Of a stretch of DNA of 64,000 bases, positions 56,244 through 64,000 are shown one piece after another (position 1 is the stretch's first letter; each line of letters starts with the position of its first letter). Under the pieces are notes generated by a model that had not been told where the DNA came from, made no database searches, and saw nothing but the letters and a program-made list of their open reading frames with translations. A program made the position numbers and the translations under genes. This stretch comes from Halomonas sp. 7T (GTDB lineage: Bacteria > Pseudomonadota > Gammaproteobacteria > Pseudomonadales > Halomonadaceae): NCBI RefSeq assembly GCF_025643255.1, contig NZ_CP087112.1:124001-188000 (forward strand), read 5' to 3'.

Positions 56244-57763
56244 TCAGCCCACTCCAGTTGATCTATACGGTAGCTACGCTCTAACGGGTCGATGGAGAAA
56301 CCTTCAACGGCGTGACTCACCGCGGCAGTTTGTTGGTACCAGGCCACGGGAATCAGCGGCATTTCTTGATGTAAGCGTTCCGCTACTAGCGGTGCTAAGT
56401 CGTTTAGCGCCTGCTCATCGGTGGATTGACGAAGTTCATTCAACCACTGAGCCACGTCATCATCACGCCAATTCATGGTCCCCCAGTCGCCGCCCATGCC
56501 TTCCGGGTCATAGCCGATGTCATCCAATAGCGAACCTAGTGGATTAGGCACTAATCCGTAATTACGGCCCACCAGCCCGACCTCTAAGCTATCATCATGG
56601 TGGCCGGAGGGTATTGCACTGGCGTTACCCACCGCGACTTCAAGAGCAATGCCTATCTCACGCCATTGGCTCTGCAGCGCGGTGGCGACCACGGGAAGTT
56701 CAGGTCGATCAGAGTAGGTATGCAGCGTTAGTTGGAAGGTCTGACCATCTCGTTCTAATAAACTTTGATTGCCTATTTCCCAGCCTAGCTCGCTCAGCAA
56801 CGCCTTGGCGGCATCAATATCTTGGGCGTTGCCGGGAGCCAAGCCTAGATGCCAAGGGCCAAGACTTTCAGGAAACAGCTCTGCAGCGGCGGACTCAGGT
56901 GCTCGCAGCAAGCCTGCTGCAATGCCTACACGGTCGATCGCCATGCTCAGGGCTTGGCGAGCACGGTGGTCATCTAAAAACGGGTGGCTAGCATTGAGCT
57001 TAAGCATAATTGTGCGCGGCAGCGGTTCGCTATGCAGGGACAGCTTAGCGTTGCGGCTTAAGCGCGCGTGGCTTGCCGGGTCAAGGGTAAAGACGATATC
57101 AGCATCGCCGCTTTCTGCCATTAATGCGCGAGTTTCGCCCCGGCTAACCGCCAAGTAGCTGGCACTGCTAATAGCTGGCGTGCCGCCCCAGTAATCGTCA
57201 AAGCGGGTAACGGTCATACGTTGTGGCGGGCTTAGTTGGTCAACTTGATAGGGCCCACTGCCGATCATCTGGACGACTTCTCCGCTTTCAGCGAAGGACG
57301 CCTTTGCCAATATTAACGTTGTTGAATGAGCGAGCAGTGCTGGCATGGGTGAGAAAGGGCTTTCAAGCTCAATGATGACGGTGCTGTCATTTGCATGGAC
57401 TCGGCTGATAGGTGCGCTATCTAAGATGCCTGGTTTTGCCAGTGCAGCTTCAAGACTTTTGACCACCGCCATGGCTGAGACAGGCGTGCCATCGTGAAAC
57501 TGTGCCCCCTCCTGAAGCGTAAAGTGCCATTGAAGGCCATCTTCAGAAACGTCCCAAGCGCTTGCCAAGCCTGCTGTCAGTTGGCCCTGGTTGTCAGTGT
57601 CTACTAGCGTTTCGGCCACCCGCATGCGGCTGAATACGTGCCCCGAGGTGGCAGGGTCTGCGCTTTTTATTTCCCAGGGGGCAACGATATCTAGACGATG
57701 ATCAGCGGCCCAGGTAGTCGATGCGAGCAGTAGTGTAATTCCTGCGGCCAAAGCATTCTTCAT
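56240..57763 (-). CDS. ABC importer substrate-binding protein (SBP family 5, nickel/metallophore/peptide type)
   Basis: The 507-residue periplasmic protein has a signal peptide ending STTWAADH. It has the family 5 pattern ETLVDTDNQGQLTAGLASAWDVSEDGLQWHF, HDGTPVSAMAVVKSLE, IGSGPYQV, and ARQALSMAIDRVGIA. Such proteins bind peptides, nickel chelates or opine metallophores, and the ligand cannot be told from sequence. A Zur-like element 22 bases before the start points to zinc acquisition. No opine synthase gene is nearby, so the ligand would come from elsewhere. Confidence 0.85.
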   Translation of the reverse strand: MKNALAAGITLLLASTTWAADHRLDIVAPWEIKSADPATSGHVFSRMRVAETLVDTDNQGQLTAGLASAWDVSEDGLQWHFTLQEGAQFHDGTPVSAMAVVKSLEAALAKPGILDSAPISRVHANDSTVIIELESPFSPMPALLAHSTTLILAKASFAESGEVVQMIGSGPYQVDQLSPPQRMTVTRFDDYWGGTPAISSASYLAVSRGETRALMAESGDADIVFTLDPASHARLSRNAKLSLHSEPLPRTIMLKLNASHPFLDDHRARQALSMAIDRVGIAAGLLRAPESAAAELFPESLGPWHLGLAPGNAQDIDAAKALLSELGWEIGNQSLLERDGQTFQLTLHTYSDRPELPVVATALQSQWREIGIALEVAVGNASAIPSGHHDDSLEVGLVGRNYGLVPNPLGSLLDDIGYDPEGMGGDWGTMNWRDDDVAQWLNELRQSTDEQALNDLAPLVAERLHQEMPLIPVAWYQQTAAVSHAVEGFSIDPLERSYRIDQLEWAE

Positions 57764-57784
57764 TAAGGGGCTCCTGTTGAGTTA

Positions 57785-57807
57785 AATAAGTTATTTTATA
57801 ACATAAC
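57785..57807 (-). promoter_or_regulatory. Zur-box-like element in front of the ABC importer operon
   Basis: Read on the minus strand, GTTATGTTATAAAATAAC (57807-57790) matches the zigA copy in 16 of 18 bases and the porin copy in 15 of 18. The core AGTTATTTTATAACA fits the Zur palindrome TGTTATAnTATAACA in 12 of 14 specified bases. A TATAAA -10-like hexamer lies within it, about 32 bases before the start codon. Confidence 0.65.
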
Positions 57808-57913
57808 TAATATTTTGTGAAAGTCATTCTCAATTGCGTAACAGATGACATCTCACGGCCAAGTCGCGACAATAGCGCCCTGTTTTGATAGTTAGCCTTT
57901 ACCGGGGAGCGTT

Positions 57914-58687
57914 ATGACGCCACTCAACATCCTCTATCAGGATGAGTATCTTGTTGCGGTGCATAAGCCATCTGGGCTTTTGGTGCATCGCTCGGCGTTG
58001 GCGCGTGGTGAAACTGAATTTTTACTCCAGCGTTTGCGGGATCAGTTGGGCAAACGCGTATATCCTGTCCATCGGCTGGATCGTCCGACCTCGGGCGTCA
58101 TTGTGTTTGGCCTCTCCTCCGAGTCGGCCGGTCTGCTTAGCGAAGGGTTTAGCGAGCGTCAGGTAGAGAAGCGCTACCTGGCGGTGGTACGCGGTAAAGC
58201 ACCAGAAAGCGAGCGTTTGGATTATCCGCTACGGGAAGAGGATGGCACCCGCCCCAAGGCAGAAATGCCCGCAATGCCCGCGATGACCGATATACGTCGC
58301 TTGGATAGCGTTGAGTTGCCGGTGCAGGTAGACCGCTACCCCGTCGCGCGCTACTCGCTGGTGGAGGCGCGCCCCTTGACCGGGCGACGGCACCAAATTC
58401 GCCGCCACTTATCCCGCCGCGGCTACCCGATCATTGGTGACGCCAAACACGGAAAAAGTGTCCACAACCGCTTTTTTGCCGACCAACTAGCCGCTTCAAG
58501 GTTACTGCTTGCCGCGACATATTTAGCCTTCGATCATCCGGTGTTGGCTAAGCGTGTACAATTAAGCTGCGCCTTAGACGACACCATGACCGCCCTGTTT
58601 CATCACCTGGGCTGGGCAGGACATCTGCCGCTGGATAGCGTGCGCACACCGCCACAAACCACACCTTCTGCGCTAAAAGCGCTATGA
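57914..58687 (+). CDS. truC: tRNA pseudouridine(65) synthase TruC
   Basis: TruC isomerises U65 in certain tRNAs. The 257-residue RluA-family protein has the catalytic HRLDRPTSG with Asp56, the early VAVHKPSGLLVHRS motif, EKRYLAVVRG, and RPLTGRRHQIRRHL. The length is normal. It is divergent from the ABC importer operon and lies 10 bases before tcdA. Confidence 0.9.
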   Translation: MTPLNILYQDEYLVAVHKPSGLLVHRSALARGETEFLLQRLRDQLGKRVYPVHRLDRPTSGVIVFGLSSESAGLLSEGFSERQVEKRYLAVVRGKAPESERLDYPLREEDGTRPKAEMPAMPAMTDIRRLDSVELPVQVDRYPVARYSLVEARPLTGRRHQIRRHLSRRGYPIIGDAKHGKSVHNRFFADQLAASRLLLAATYLAFDHPVLAKRVQLSCALDDTMTALFHHLGWAGHLPLDSVRTPPQTTPSALKAL

Positions 58688-58697
58688 GCCTTCTGTT

Positions 58698-59564
58698 ATG
58701 TCATTGAATGAGCCAACCACTTCGCCAGCGATTGGCGGCGCTTCCAACGATTATAATTTCCGCTTTGGCGGAATTCGGCGCCTCTATGGTCAGCGCGCTT
58801 TTGATACATTTCGACAGGCTCACGTCGTTGTCGTAGGCGTCGGTGGGGTGGGTAGTTGGACGGTGGAAGCGCTGGCGCGCTCGGGCATCGGCAAGCTCAC
58901 GCTGATCGATCTTGATGACGTCTGTGTGTCAAACGTTAACCGCCAGCTACACGCGCTGGAGGGCACCATTGGTCAGCCCAAGGTTGACGTGCTGGCCAGC
59001 CGCTGCCGGCTGATAGCCCCTGAGATTGAGATTATCGCCGATACCGCCTTCGTCACGCCCACCAATCTGGCCGAGCGCATTCCCGACGATGCCGATCATG
59101 TGGTGGATGCCATCGACAGCGTGATTGCCAAGGCCGCGCTGATCGCTTGGTGCAAGCGGCGCAAAATCCCGATTACCGTCACCGGCGCGGCGGGCGGGCA
59201 AACCGACCCCACGCGCATTCAAGTGGCGGATTTGACCCGCACTGAGCATGACCCGCTGCTGTCCAAGGTGCGCTCCAGGCTGCGCCGCGACTACGGTTTC
59301 TCCCGCAACCCCAAACGGCGCTTCTCGGTGGAGTGCGTCTACTCCGATGAGCAGCTGATCTACCCCGGCGCCGACGGCGAAGTGTGCCTGCAAAAGCCCG
59401 GCAGTGGCGATGCTACACGGCTGGACTGCGCTTCCGGGTTTGGCGCGGCGACCTTTCTCACCGGCACCTTTGGCTTCGTGGCCGCCTCCAAAGTGCTGGA
59501 GCGGCTGGCCAAAAAAGCGCAACAGCCCGCCGCCACACAAACAACCGACGAGGAAAGCGAATGA
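58698..59564 (+). CDS. tcdA: tRNA threonylcarbamoyladenosine dehydratase
   Basis: TcdA (CsdL/YgdL) uses ATP to cyclise t6A37 to ct6A. The 288-residue E1-like enzyme has the nucleotide-binding VVVGVGGVGSWTVEALARSG, LIDLDDVCVSNVNRQ, and the ITVTGAAGGQTDPTRI region. The C-terminal AATFLTGTFGFVAAS helix follows. The gene follows truC and overlaps the DUF1653 gene by four bases. Confidence 0.93.
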   Translation: MSLNEPTTSPAIGGASNDYNFRFGGIRRLYGQRAFDTFRQAHVVVVGVGGVGSWTVEALARSGIGKLTLIDLDDVCVSNVNRQLHALEGTIGQPKVDVLASRCRLIAPEIEIIADTAFVTPTNLAERIPDDADHVVDAIDSVIAKAALIAWCKRRKIPITVTGAAGGQTDPTRIQVADLTRTEHDPLLSKVRSRLRRDYGFSRNPKRRFSVECVYSDEQLIYPGADGEVCLQKPGSGDATRLDCASGFGAATFLTGTFGFVAASKVLERLAKKAQQPAATQTTDEESE

Positions 59565-59779
59565 ACACCCCGGTCCCTGGCATTTACCGCCACTACAAAG
59601 GCAACCTTTACGAAGTGATGGGCACCGCCCAGCACAGCGAAAGCGAAGAGCCGCTGGTGGTCTATCGTGCGCTCTACGGCAACTACGGCCTCTGGGTGCG
59701 CCCGCTGACAATGTTTACCGAAAGCGTCACCAAAGAGGGCCGCACACAGCCGCGCTTTGCGTTGGAAAAGGCGTTTTAA
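59561..59779 (+). CDS. DUF1653 domain protein
   Basis: A 72-residue protein starts at ATG 59561 in an ATGA overlap with the tcdA stop. The motifs PGIYRHYKGNLYEVMGTAQHSE and VVYRALYGNYGLWVRPLTMF are the DUF1653 signature. Function is unknown. The downstream neighbour is recQ. Confidence 0.85.
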   Translation: MNTPVPGIYRHYKGNLYEVMGTAQHSESEEPLVVYRALYGNYGLWVRPLTMFTESVTKEGRTQPRFALEKAF

Positions 59780-59807
59780 GCCTCTGCTTTCTTAATCAGG
59801 ATCTGTT

Positions 59808-61853
59808 ATGCGCTCTACATCACCCCAGCAAACGCTGAAAGACGTATTCGGTTTCGATGGCTTTCGCGGCGGCCAGCAGGCGGTGGTGGAAAGAGTGTTA
59901 GCGGGGCACTCCACAGCGGCGATTTTTGCCACCGGCGCGGGGAAGTCGCTTTGCTATCAGTTGCCTGCGCTGCATCTGCCACATTTAACCCTGGTGGTGT
60001 CTCCGCTGCTGGCGCTAATGCAGGATCAGCTTTCGTTTCTAACCCGCCACGGCGTGGCCGCCGCCAGCATTGATTCCACCCAAGACCGCGAGACGACGCG
60101 CGAGGTCATGGAACGGGCTAAAAGCGGCGAGCTAAAAATTCTCATGGTCTCGGTAGAGCGGCTCAAAAACGAGCGCTTTCGCCACTTTCTACGCCAGGTT
60201 CAGATATCGCTCTTAGTGGTGGATGAAGCCCACTGCCTTTCCGAGTGGGGGCATAACTTCCGTCCCGATTATCTCAAACTGCCGGACTACCAGCGCGATT
60301 TCGCTATCCCACAGGTGCTACTGCTGACGGCCACGGCAACGCCCACGGTGATTGCTGATATGGGAGAGAAGTTTGCCATTGCGCCGGATAACGTTATCAC
60401 CACTGGCTTTTACCGTCCCAATCTTGAGCTGCTGGTGGCACCGGCCATGGAAGATCGCCAGCAGCAGCTGATTAACTGGCTGAAGCCACAGATGCAGCCG
60501 GGTAGCGAAGCACCGACGATTATTTACGTGACCCTGCAGCAAACTGCCGAGCAGGTGGCGAAGGCATTGGCGGCCCAGGGAATTGCCGCCCAGGCCTACC
60601 ACGCAGGGCTAGATTCAGGCCGCCGCGATGAGATCCAGCGCCAATTTATGGGCGGTGAGTCCCCATGTATCGTGGCCACCATTGCGTTTGGCATGGGTAT
60701 TGATAAGGGCGATATCCGTAACGTGGTGCACTTTGACCTACCCAAATCCATCGAGAACTACAGTCAAGAGATTGGTCGAGCGGGGCGCGACGGCAAGCCC
60801 TCCACCTGCCTGACCATGGCCGGACGGGATGGCCTGCGGGTGCTAGAAAATTTTGTTTACGGCGATACCCCCGAATACGCGGGCATCTACCGTTTGCTGA
60901 AAGAGATCGCTACCGCGGGCAAAGCGCCAGATCGCCAGTGGGAAGTGCTGCTCAACACGCTTTCCCGGGATACCAATATCCGCCTGCTGCCACTGAAAAC
61001 GTTGCTGGTGCGGCTGGAGATGCATGGCATTATCGCTCCACGGTATGCATTTCTAGCCGAGTATCGGCTGCGCTATCATCTTAAGCCTAATGAGCTGGTG
61101 GGTCGTTTTGAAGGCGAGCGTGCGGCGTTTGTACGTTTGCTAGTGGATAATATTCCTATTGCGCGCACTTGGGGCACGGTGGATTTTGAGCGTCTACACC
61201 AAGCGGGGCTAGCTCAGCAGATCGACGCCTCCCGCGGCCGAGTGATCACTGCGCTTGAGTACTTTCAGGATAAAGGCTGGCTGACACTGGAAGGCAAGCG
61301 GATGACTGATGTTTATGAGGTGTGTCAGCCCGGTTTTGCCATTGAGACGCTGGCGAGCCAGCTCTATGACGAGTGCCTCAATCGTGAGCGTATCGAAATT
61401 GAGCGGCTGCAAGCGATGCTGGCGCTGTTTGAGTCAGAAACGTGCCTCACGCGGCGATTAGCCATACACTTTGGTGATAGTACCTTTGGTGACAGCATAT
61501 TTGACGCGCCCCGCGATGCACCGCTTCGGACTGAGCAGGGCCGCTGTGGGCACTGTTCGGTATGTTACGGCCACCCGGTAAAACTACCGGATGCGCCGCC
61601 TGAGCCAACGCTAACGGCGGCCGATTTTCAGCGCTATGCCGCGCCGCTGATTGAGCGCCACACCGAACAGTTCAGCCAGCCGCCCAATGCCCAGCGGCTG
61701 GCGCACTTTCTATGTGGCTTGACCATGCCGGTGTTTACCCCGCTCAAAGCTCGCAGCCTGAACGGCTTTGCGGTCTTTGAGCAGCGTGCTTATACTGAGG
61801 TGCGTGAGTGGGCGCAGGATTATATAGCGAACGCGGGCAACGGCAACGAGTAG
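59808..61853 (+). CDS. recQ: RecQ-family ATP-dependent DNA helicase
   Basis: The 681-residue superfamily 2 helicase has Walker A ATGAGKS (41-47), DEAH at 138-141 followed by CLSEWGHNFRPDY, motif III TATATPT and motif VI QEIGRAGRDG. A Cys-rich element (RCGHCSVC) lies near residue 580. The C-terminal end does not look like a standard HRDC domain. It therefore resembles the longer RecQ-like helicases of Pseudomonas and Halomonas rather than E. coli RecQ itself. Confidence 0.82.
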   Translation: MRSTSPQQTLKDVFGFDGFRGGQQAVVERVLAGHSTAAIFATGAGKSLCYQLPALHLPHLTLVVSPLLALMQDQLSFLTRHGVAAASIDSTQDRETTREVMERAKSGELKILMVSVERLKNERFRHFLRQVQISLLVVDEAHCLSEWGHNFRPDYLKLPDYQRDFAIPQVLLLTATATPTVIADMGEKFAIAPDNVITTGFYRPNLELLVAPAMEDRQQQLINWLKPQMQPGSEAPTIIYVTLQQTAEQVAKALAAQGIAAQAYHAGLDSGRRDEIQRQFMGGESPCIVATIAFGMGIDKGDIRNVVHFDLPKSIENYSQEIGRAGRDGKPSTCLTMAGRDGLRVLENFVYGDTPEYAGIYRLLKEIATAGKAPDRQWEVLLNTLSRDTNIRLLPLKTLLVRLEMHGIIAPRYAFLAEYRLRYHLKPNELVGRFEGERAAFVRLLVDNIPIARTWGTVDFERLHQAGLAQQIDASRGRVITALEYFQDKGWLTLEGKRMTDVYEVCQPGFAIETLASQLYDECLNRERIEIERLQAMLALFESETCLTRRLAIHFGDSTFGDSIFDAPRDAPLRTEQGRCGHCSVCYGHPVKLPDAPPEPTLTAADFQRYAAPLIERHTEQFSQPPNAQRLAHFLCGLTMPVFTPLKARSLNGFAVFEQRAYTEVREWAQDYIANAGNGNE

Positions 61854-61878
61854 TGTGCAGGCCTGGGCAGGCAGTATT

Positions 61879-63105
<1,227 letters not shown>

Positions 63106-63131
63106 GGTAGTGAACCTCTAAACAGGCTTGT

Positions 63132-63154
63132 GTTATGTGATAATATAACAATAA
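63132..63154 (-). promoter_or_regulatory. Zur-box-like element in front of zigA
   Basis: On the plus strand GTTATGTGATAATATAAC (63132-63149) is 16 of 18 identical to the copy before the ABC operon. The core TGTGATAATATAACA fits the Zur palindrome at 13 of 14 specified positions. On the gene strand a TATATT -10-like sequence lies inside, about 37 bases before the start codon. Confidence 0.7.
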
Positions 63155-63217
63155 AGAAGCGTTTTAAGAAAGCTCTGTTTTGATGACCACTGTTTAAGAG
63201 AATACGGGTTGGGGGAA

Positions 63218-63493
63218 TTAACGCTTATATTGCGTAGGGCAGTAGCCCCGTAACACATCGGGGGAGCGCAAGGCTTTGTGTTTGGTAGCGCGACCGGTAA
63301 CCCGCTTGCGCCATAGCCGGAATGAAGCGGATTTTAGCTGATGGCGCATCACCTCGATGACATCCGGCTCGCCCAAGCCAAACAGTCCTTCGATGGCTTC
63401 AAACGGCGTGCGATCCTCCCAGGCCATCTCGATAACGCGGGATTGCTCTTCTTCGGGTAAGCGACGGAAGCGTTTCACGGCAGCTTTAGGCAT
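63218..63493 (-). CDS. TIGR03643/DUF2805 family small protein
   Basis: The 91-residue basic protein begins MPKAAVKRFRRLPEEEQSRVIEMAWEDRTPF. It continues with FEAIEGLFGLGEPDVIEVMRHQLKSASFRLWRKRVTGR. The pattern matches the TIGR03643/DUF2805 family, possibly a helix-turn-helix-like nucleic-acid binder. Function is unknown. A longer frame reaches 63556, but ATG 63493 follows AGGGTG and fits the family start. Confidence 0.78.
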   Translation of the reverse strand: MPKAAVKRFRRLPEEEQSRVIEMAWEDRTPFEAIEGLFGLGEPDVIEVMRHQLKSASFRLWRKRVTGRATKHKALRSPDVLRGYCPTQYKR

Positions 63494-63527
63494 TGGACAC
63501 CCTGAGTATTGGCTAATAGGCGACGCG

Positions 63528-63556
63528 TATAAATAGCGAAATATCTGGCTGTACAA
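63528..63556 (-). promoter_or_regulatory. Probable promoter of the DUF2805 gene
   Basis: On the minus strand TTGTAC (63556-63551) and TTTATA (63533-63528) are 17 bases apart, about 35 bases ahead of the start codon. A short palindrome, GTAC-TAAAA-GTAC, lies at about 63582-63594 further upstream. Confidence 0.45.
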
Positions 63557-63647
63557 ATACTTTACGCGCCTAGGATGATTGTACTAAAAGTACGGATTAA
63601 AATGCAGGTTTTCTGAATGCGCTAGCTAACAAACAGCTTAGTAGGGC

Positions 63648-64000
63648 TTATTTTGTCGCCAGCAGGGCGCGGAATAAACCCTTCATAAGTACCGGTTCGT
63701 CGCGCTGAATGGTAAAGCCAGCCTGTTGTATAAGAGGCGTGGCCTGGCGTGTGATATCGGTAGCGATAAAAGAGGTGAAGGCGTTTAGCGCCCGCCTGCT
63801 TGGCCCAGCAGGTTGAACATCTGGCTGAAATTTGTCCATCACGCAGAGCTGGCCGTCTGGCTTCAGTACTCGGTTAGCTTCTGCTAACCCCTGTTCTGGG
63901 CAGGGCATGACCGCGAGGATAAGGTGCATTACCACCACGTCGAAGTGCTCATCAGGGTACTCCAGCGCGGCGGCGTCCATCACTCGGCACTCTACATCCC
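63648..64000 (-). CDS. SAM-dependent methyltransferase, partial (N-terminus outside window)
   Basis: The open frame runs off the right edge, so only the C-terminal 117 or so residues are seen. DAAALEYPDEHFDVVVMHLILAVMPCPEQGLAEANRVLKPDGQLCVMDKF is a class I methyltransferase pattern (split here as motif II DAAALEYPDEHFDVVV and the following helix and strand). The SAM-binding motif I lies beyond the window. The substrate is unknown. PmtA-like phospholipid or UbiE-like methyltransferases are possible relatives. Confidence 0.75.
   Translation of the reverse strand, partial: DVECRVMDAAALEYPDEHFDVVVMHLILAVMPCPEQGLAEANRVLKPDGQLCVMDKFQPDVQPAGPSRRALNAFTSFIATDITRQATPLIQQAGFTIQRDEPVLMKGLFRALLATK

Overview
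The window looks like chromosomal DNA of a halophilic or marine gammaproteobacterium, most likely Halomonadaceae (Halomonas-like). The basis is gene order (frr-uppS-cdsA-dxr-rseP-bamA-skp-lpxD-fabZ-lpxA-lpxB-rnhB-dnaE-accA-tilS), the protein sequences and moderately high GC. This is inference from the sequence alone. I saw no rRNA, tRNA, prophage, insertion sequence or CRISPR array.

Region 1 (1-17.6 kb, plus strand) is an almost unbroken envelope and macromolecule-synthesis cluster: end of frr, undecaprenyl-PP and CDP-DAG synthesis, the MEP pathway, the RseP protease, BamA/Skp outer-membrane assembly, lipid A synthesis, FabZ, RNase HII, DNA polymerase III alpha, acetyl-CoA carboxyltransferase alpha and TilS. 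Many genes overlap by 4-20 bases. Region 2 (17.6-25.1 kb) has ppx (minus), then rho behind a long leader holding a 33-codon rhoL-like ORF, ubiD and a flavin reductase. It ends with a DAHP synthase gene preceded by two aromatic-rich leader peptides. The first leader is followed by a complete attenuator (1:2, 2:3 and 3:4 pairings).

Region 3 (25.1-29.0 kb) holds small envelope and stress proteins (DUF3087, lipoproteins, DUF411, glyoxalase I). Region 4 (29.0-39.6 kb, minus) is a tight uncharacterised operon: a SelD-N-type oxidoreductase, a VTT-domain/disulfide-reductase fusion, the TIGR04282/TIGR04283 glycosyltransferase pair (families associated with arsenosugar synthesis), a YnjBCD-type ABC importer and an APH-like kinase. 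A TauD-type dioxygenase lies upstream. Region 5 (39.7-50.0 kb) has valS, an MFS gene, holC, ilvE and pepA (minus), and divergent lptFG plus an RDD protein.

Region 6 (50.1-63.5 kb) is a metal-homeostasis district: bfd behind a Fur-like promoter, bfr, a porin, sodC, a nickel/peptide-type ABC importer operon, then truC, tcdA, DUF1653, recQ and a ZigA-type COG0523 GTPase. Three closely matching 18-base elements resembling Zur boxes sit just upstream of the porin, the ABC operon and zigA. They suggest one zinc-responsive import and allocation regulon spread over 12 kb. The window ends inside a methyltransferase gene.

The best candidates for undescribed biology are the dual-leader aromatic attenuator, the Zur-like porin/ABC/ZigA regulon, and the glycosyltransferase/YnjBCD/oxidoreductase operon.
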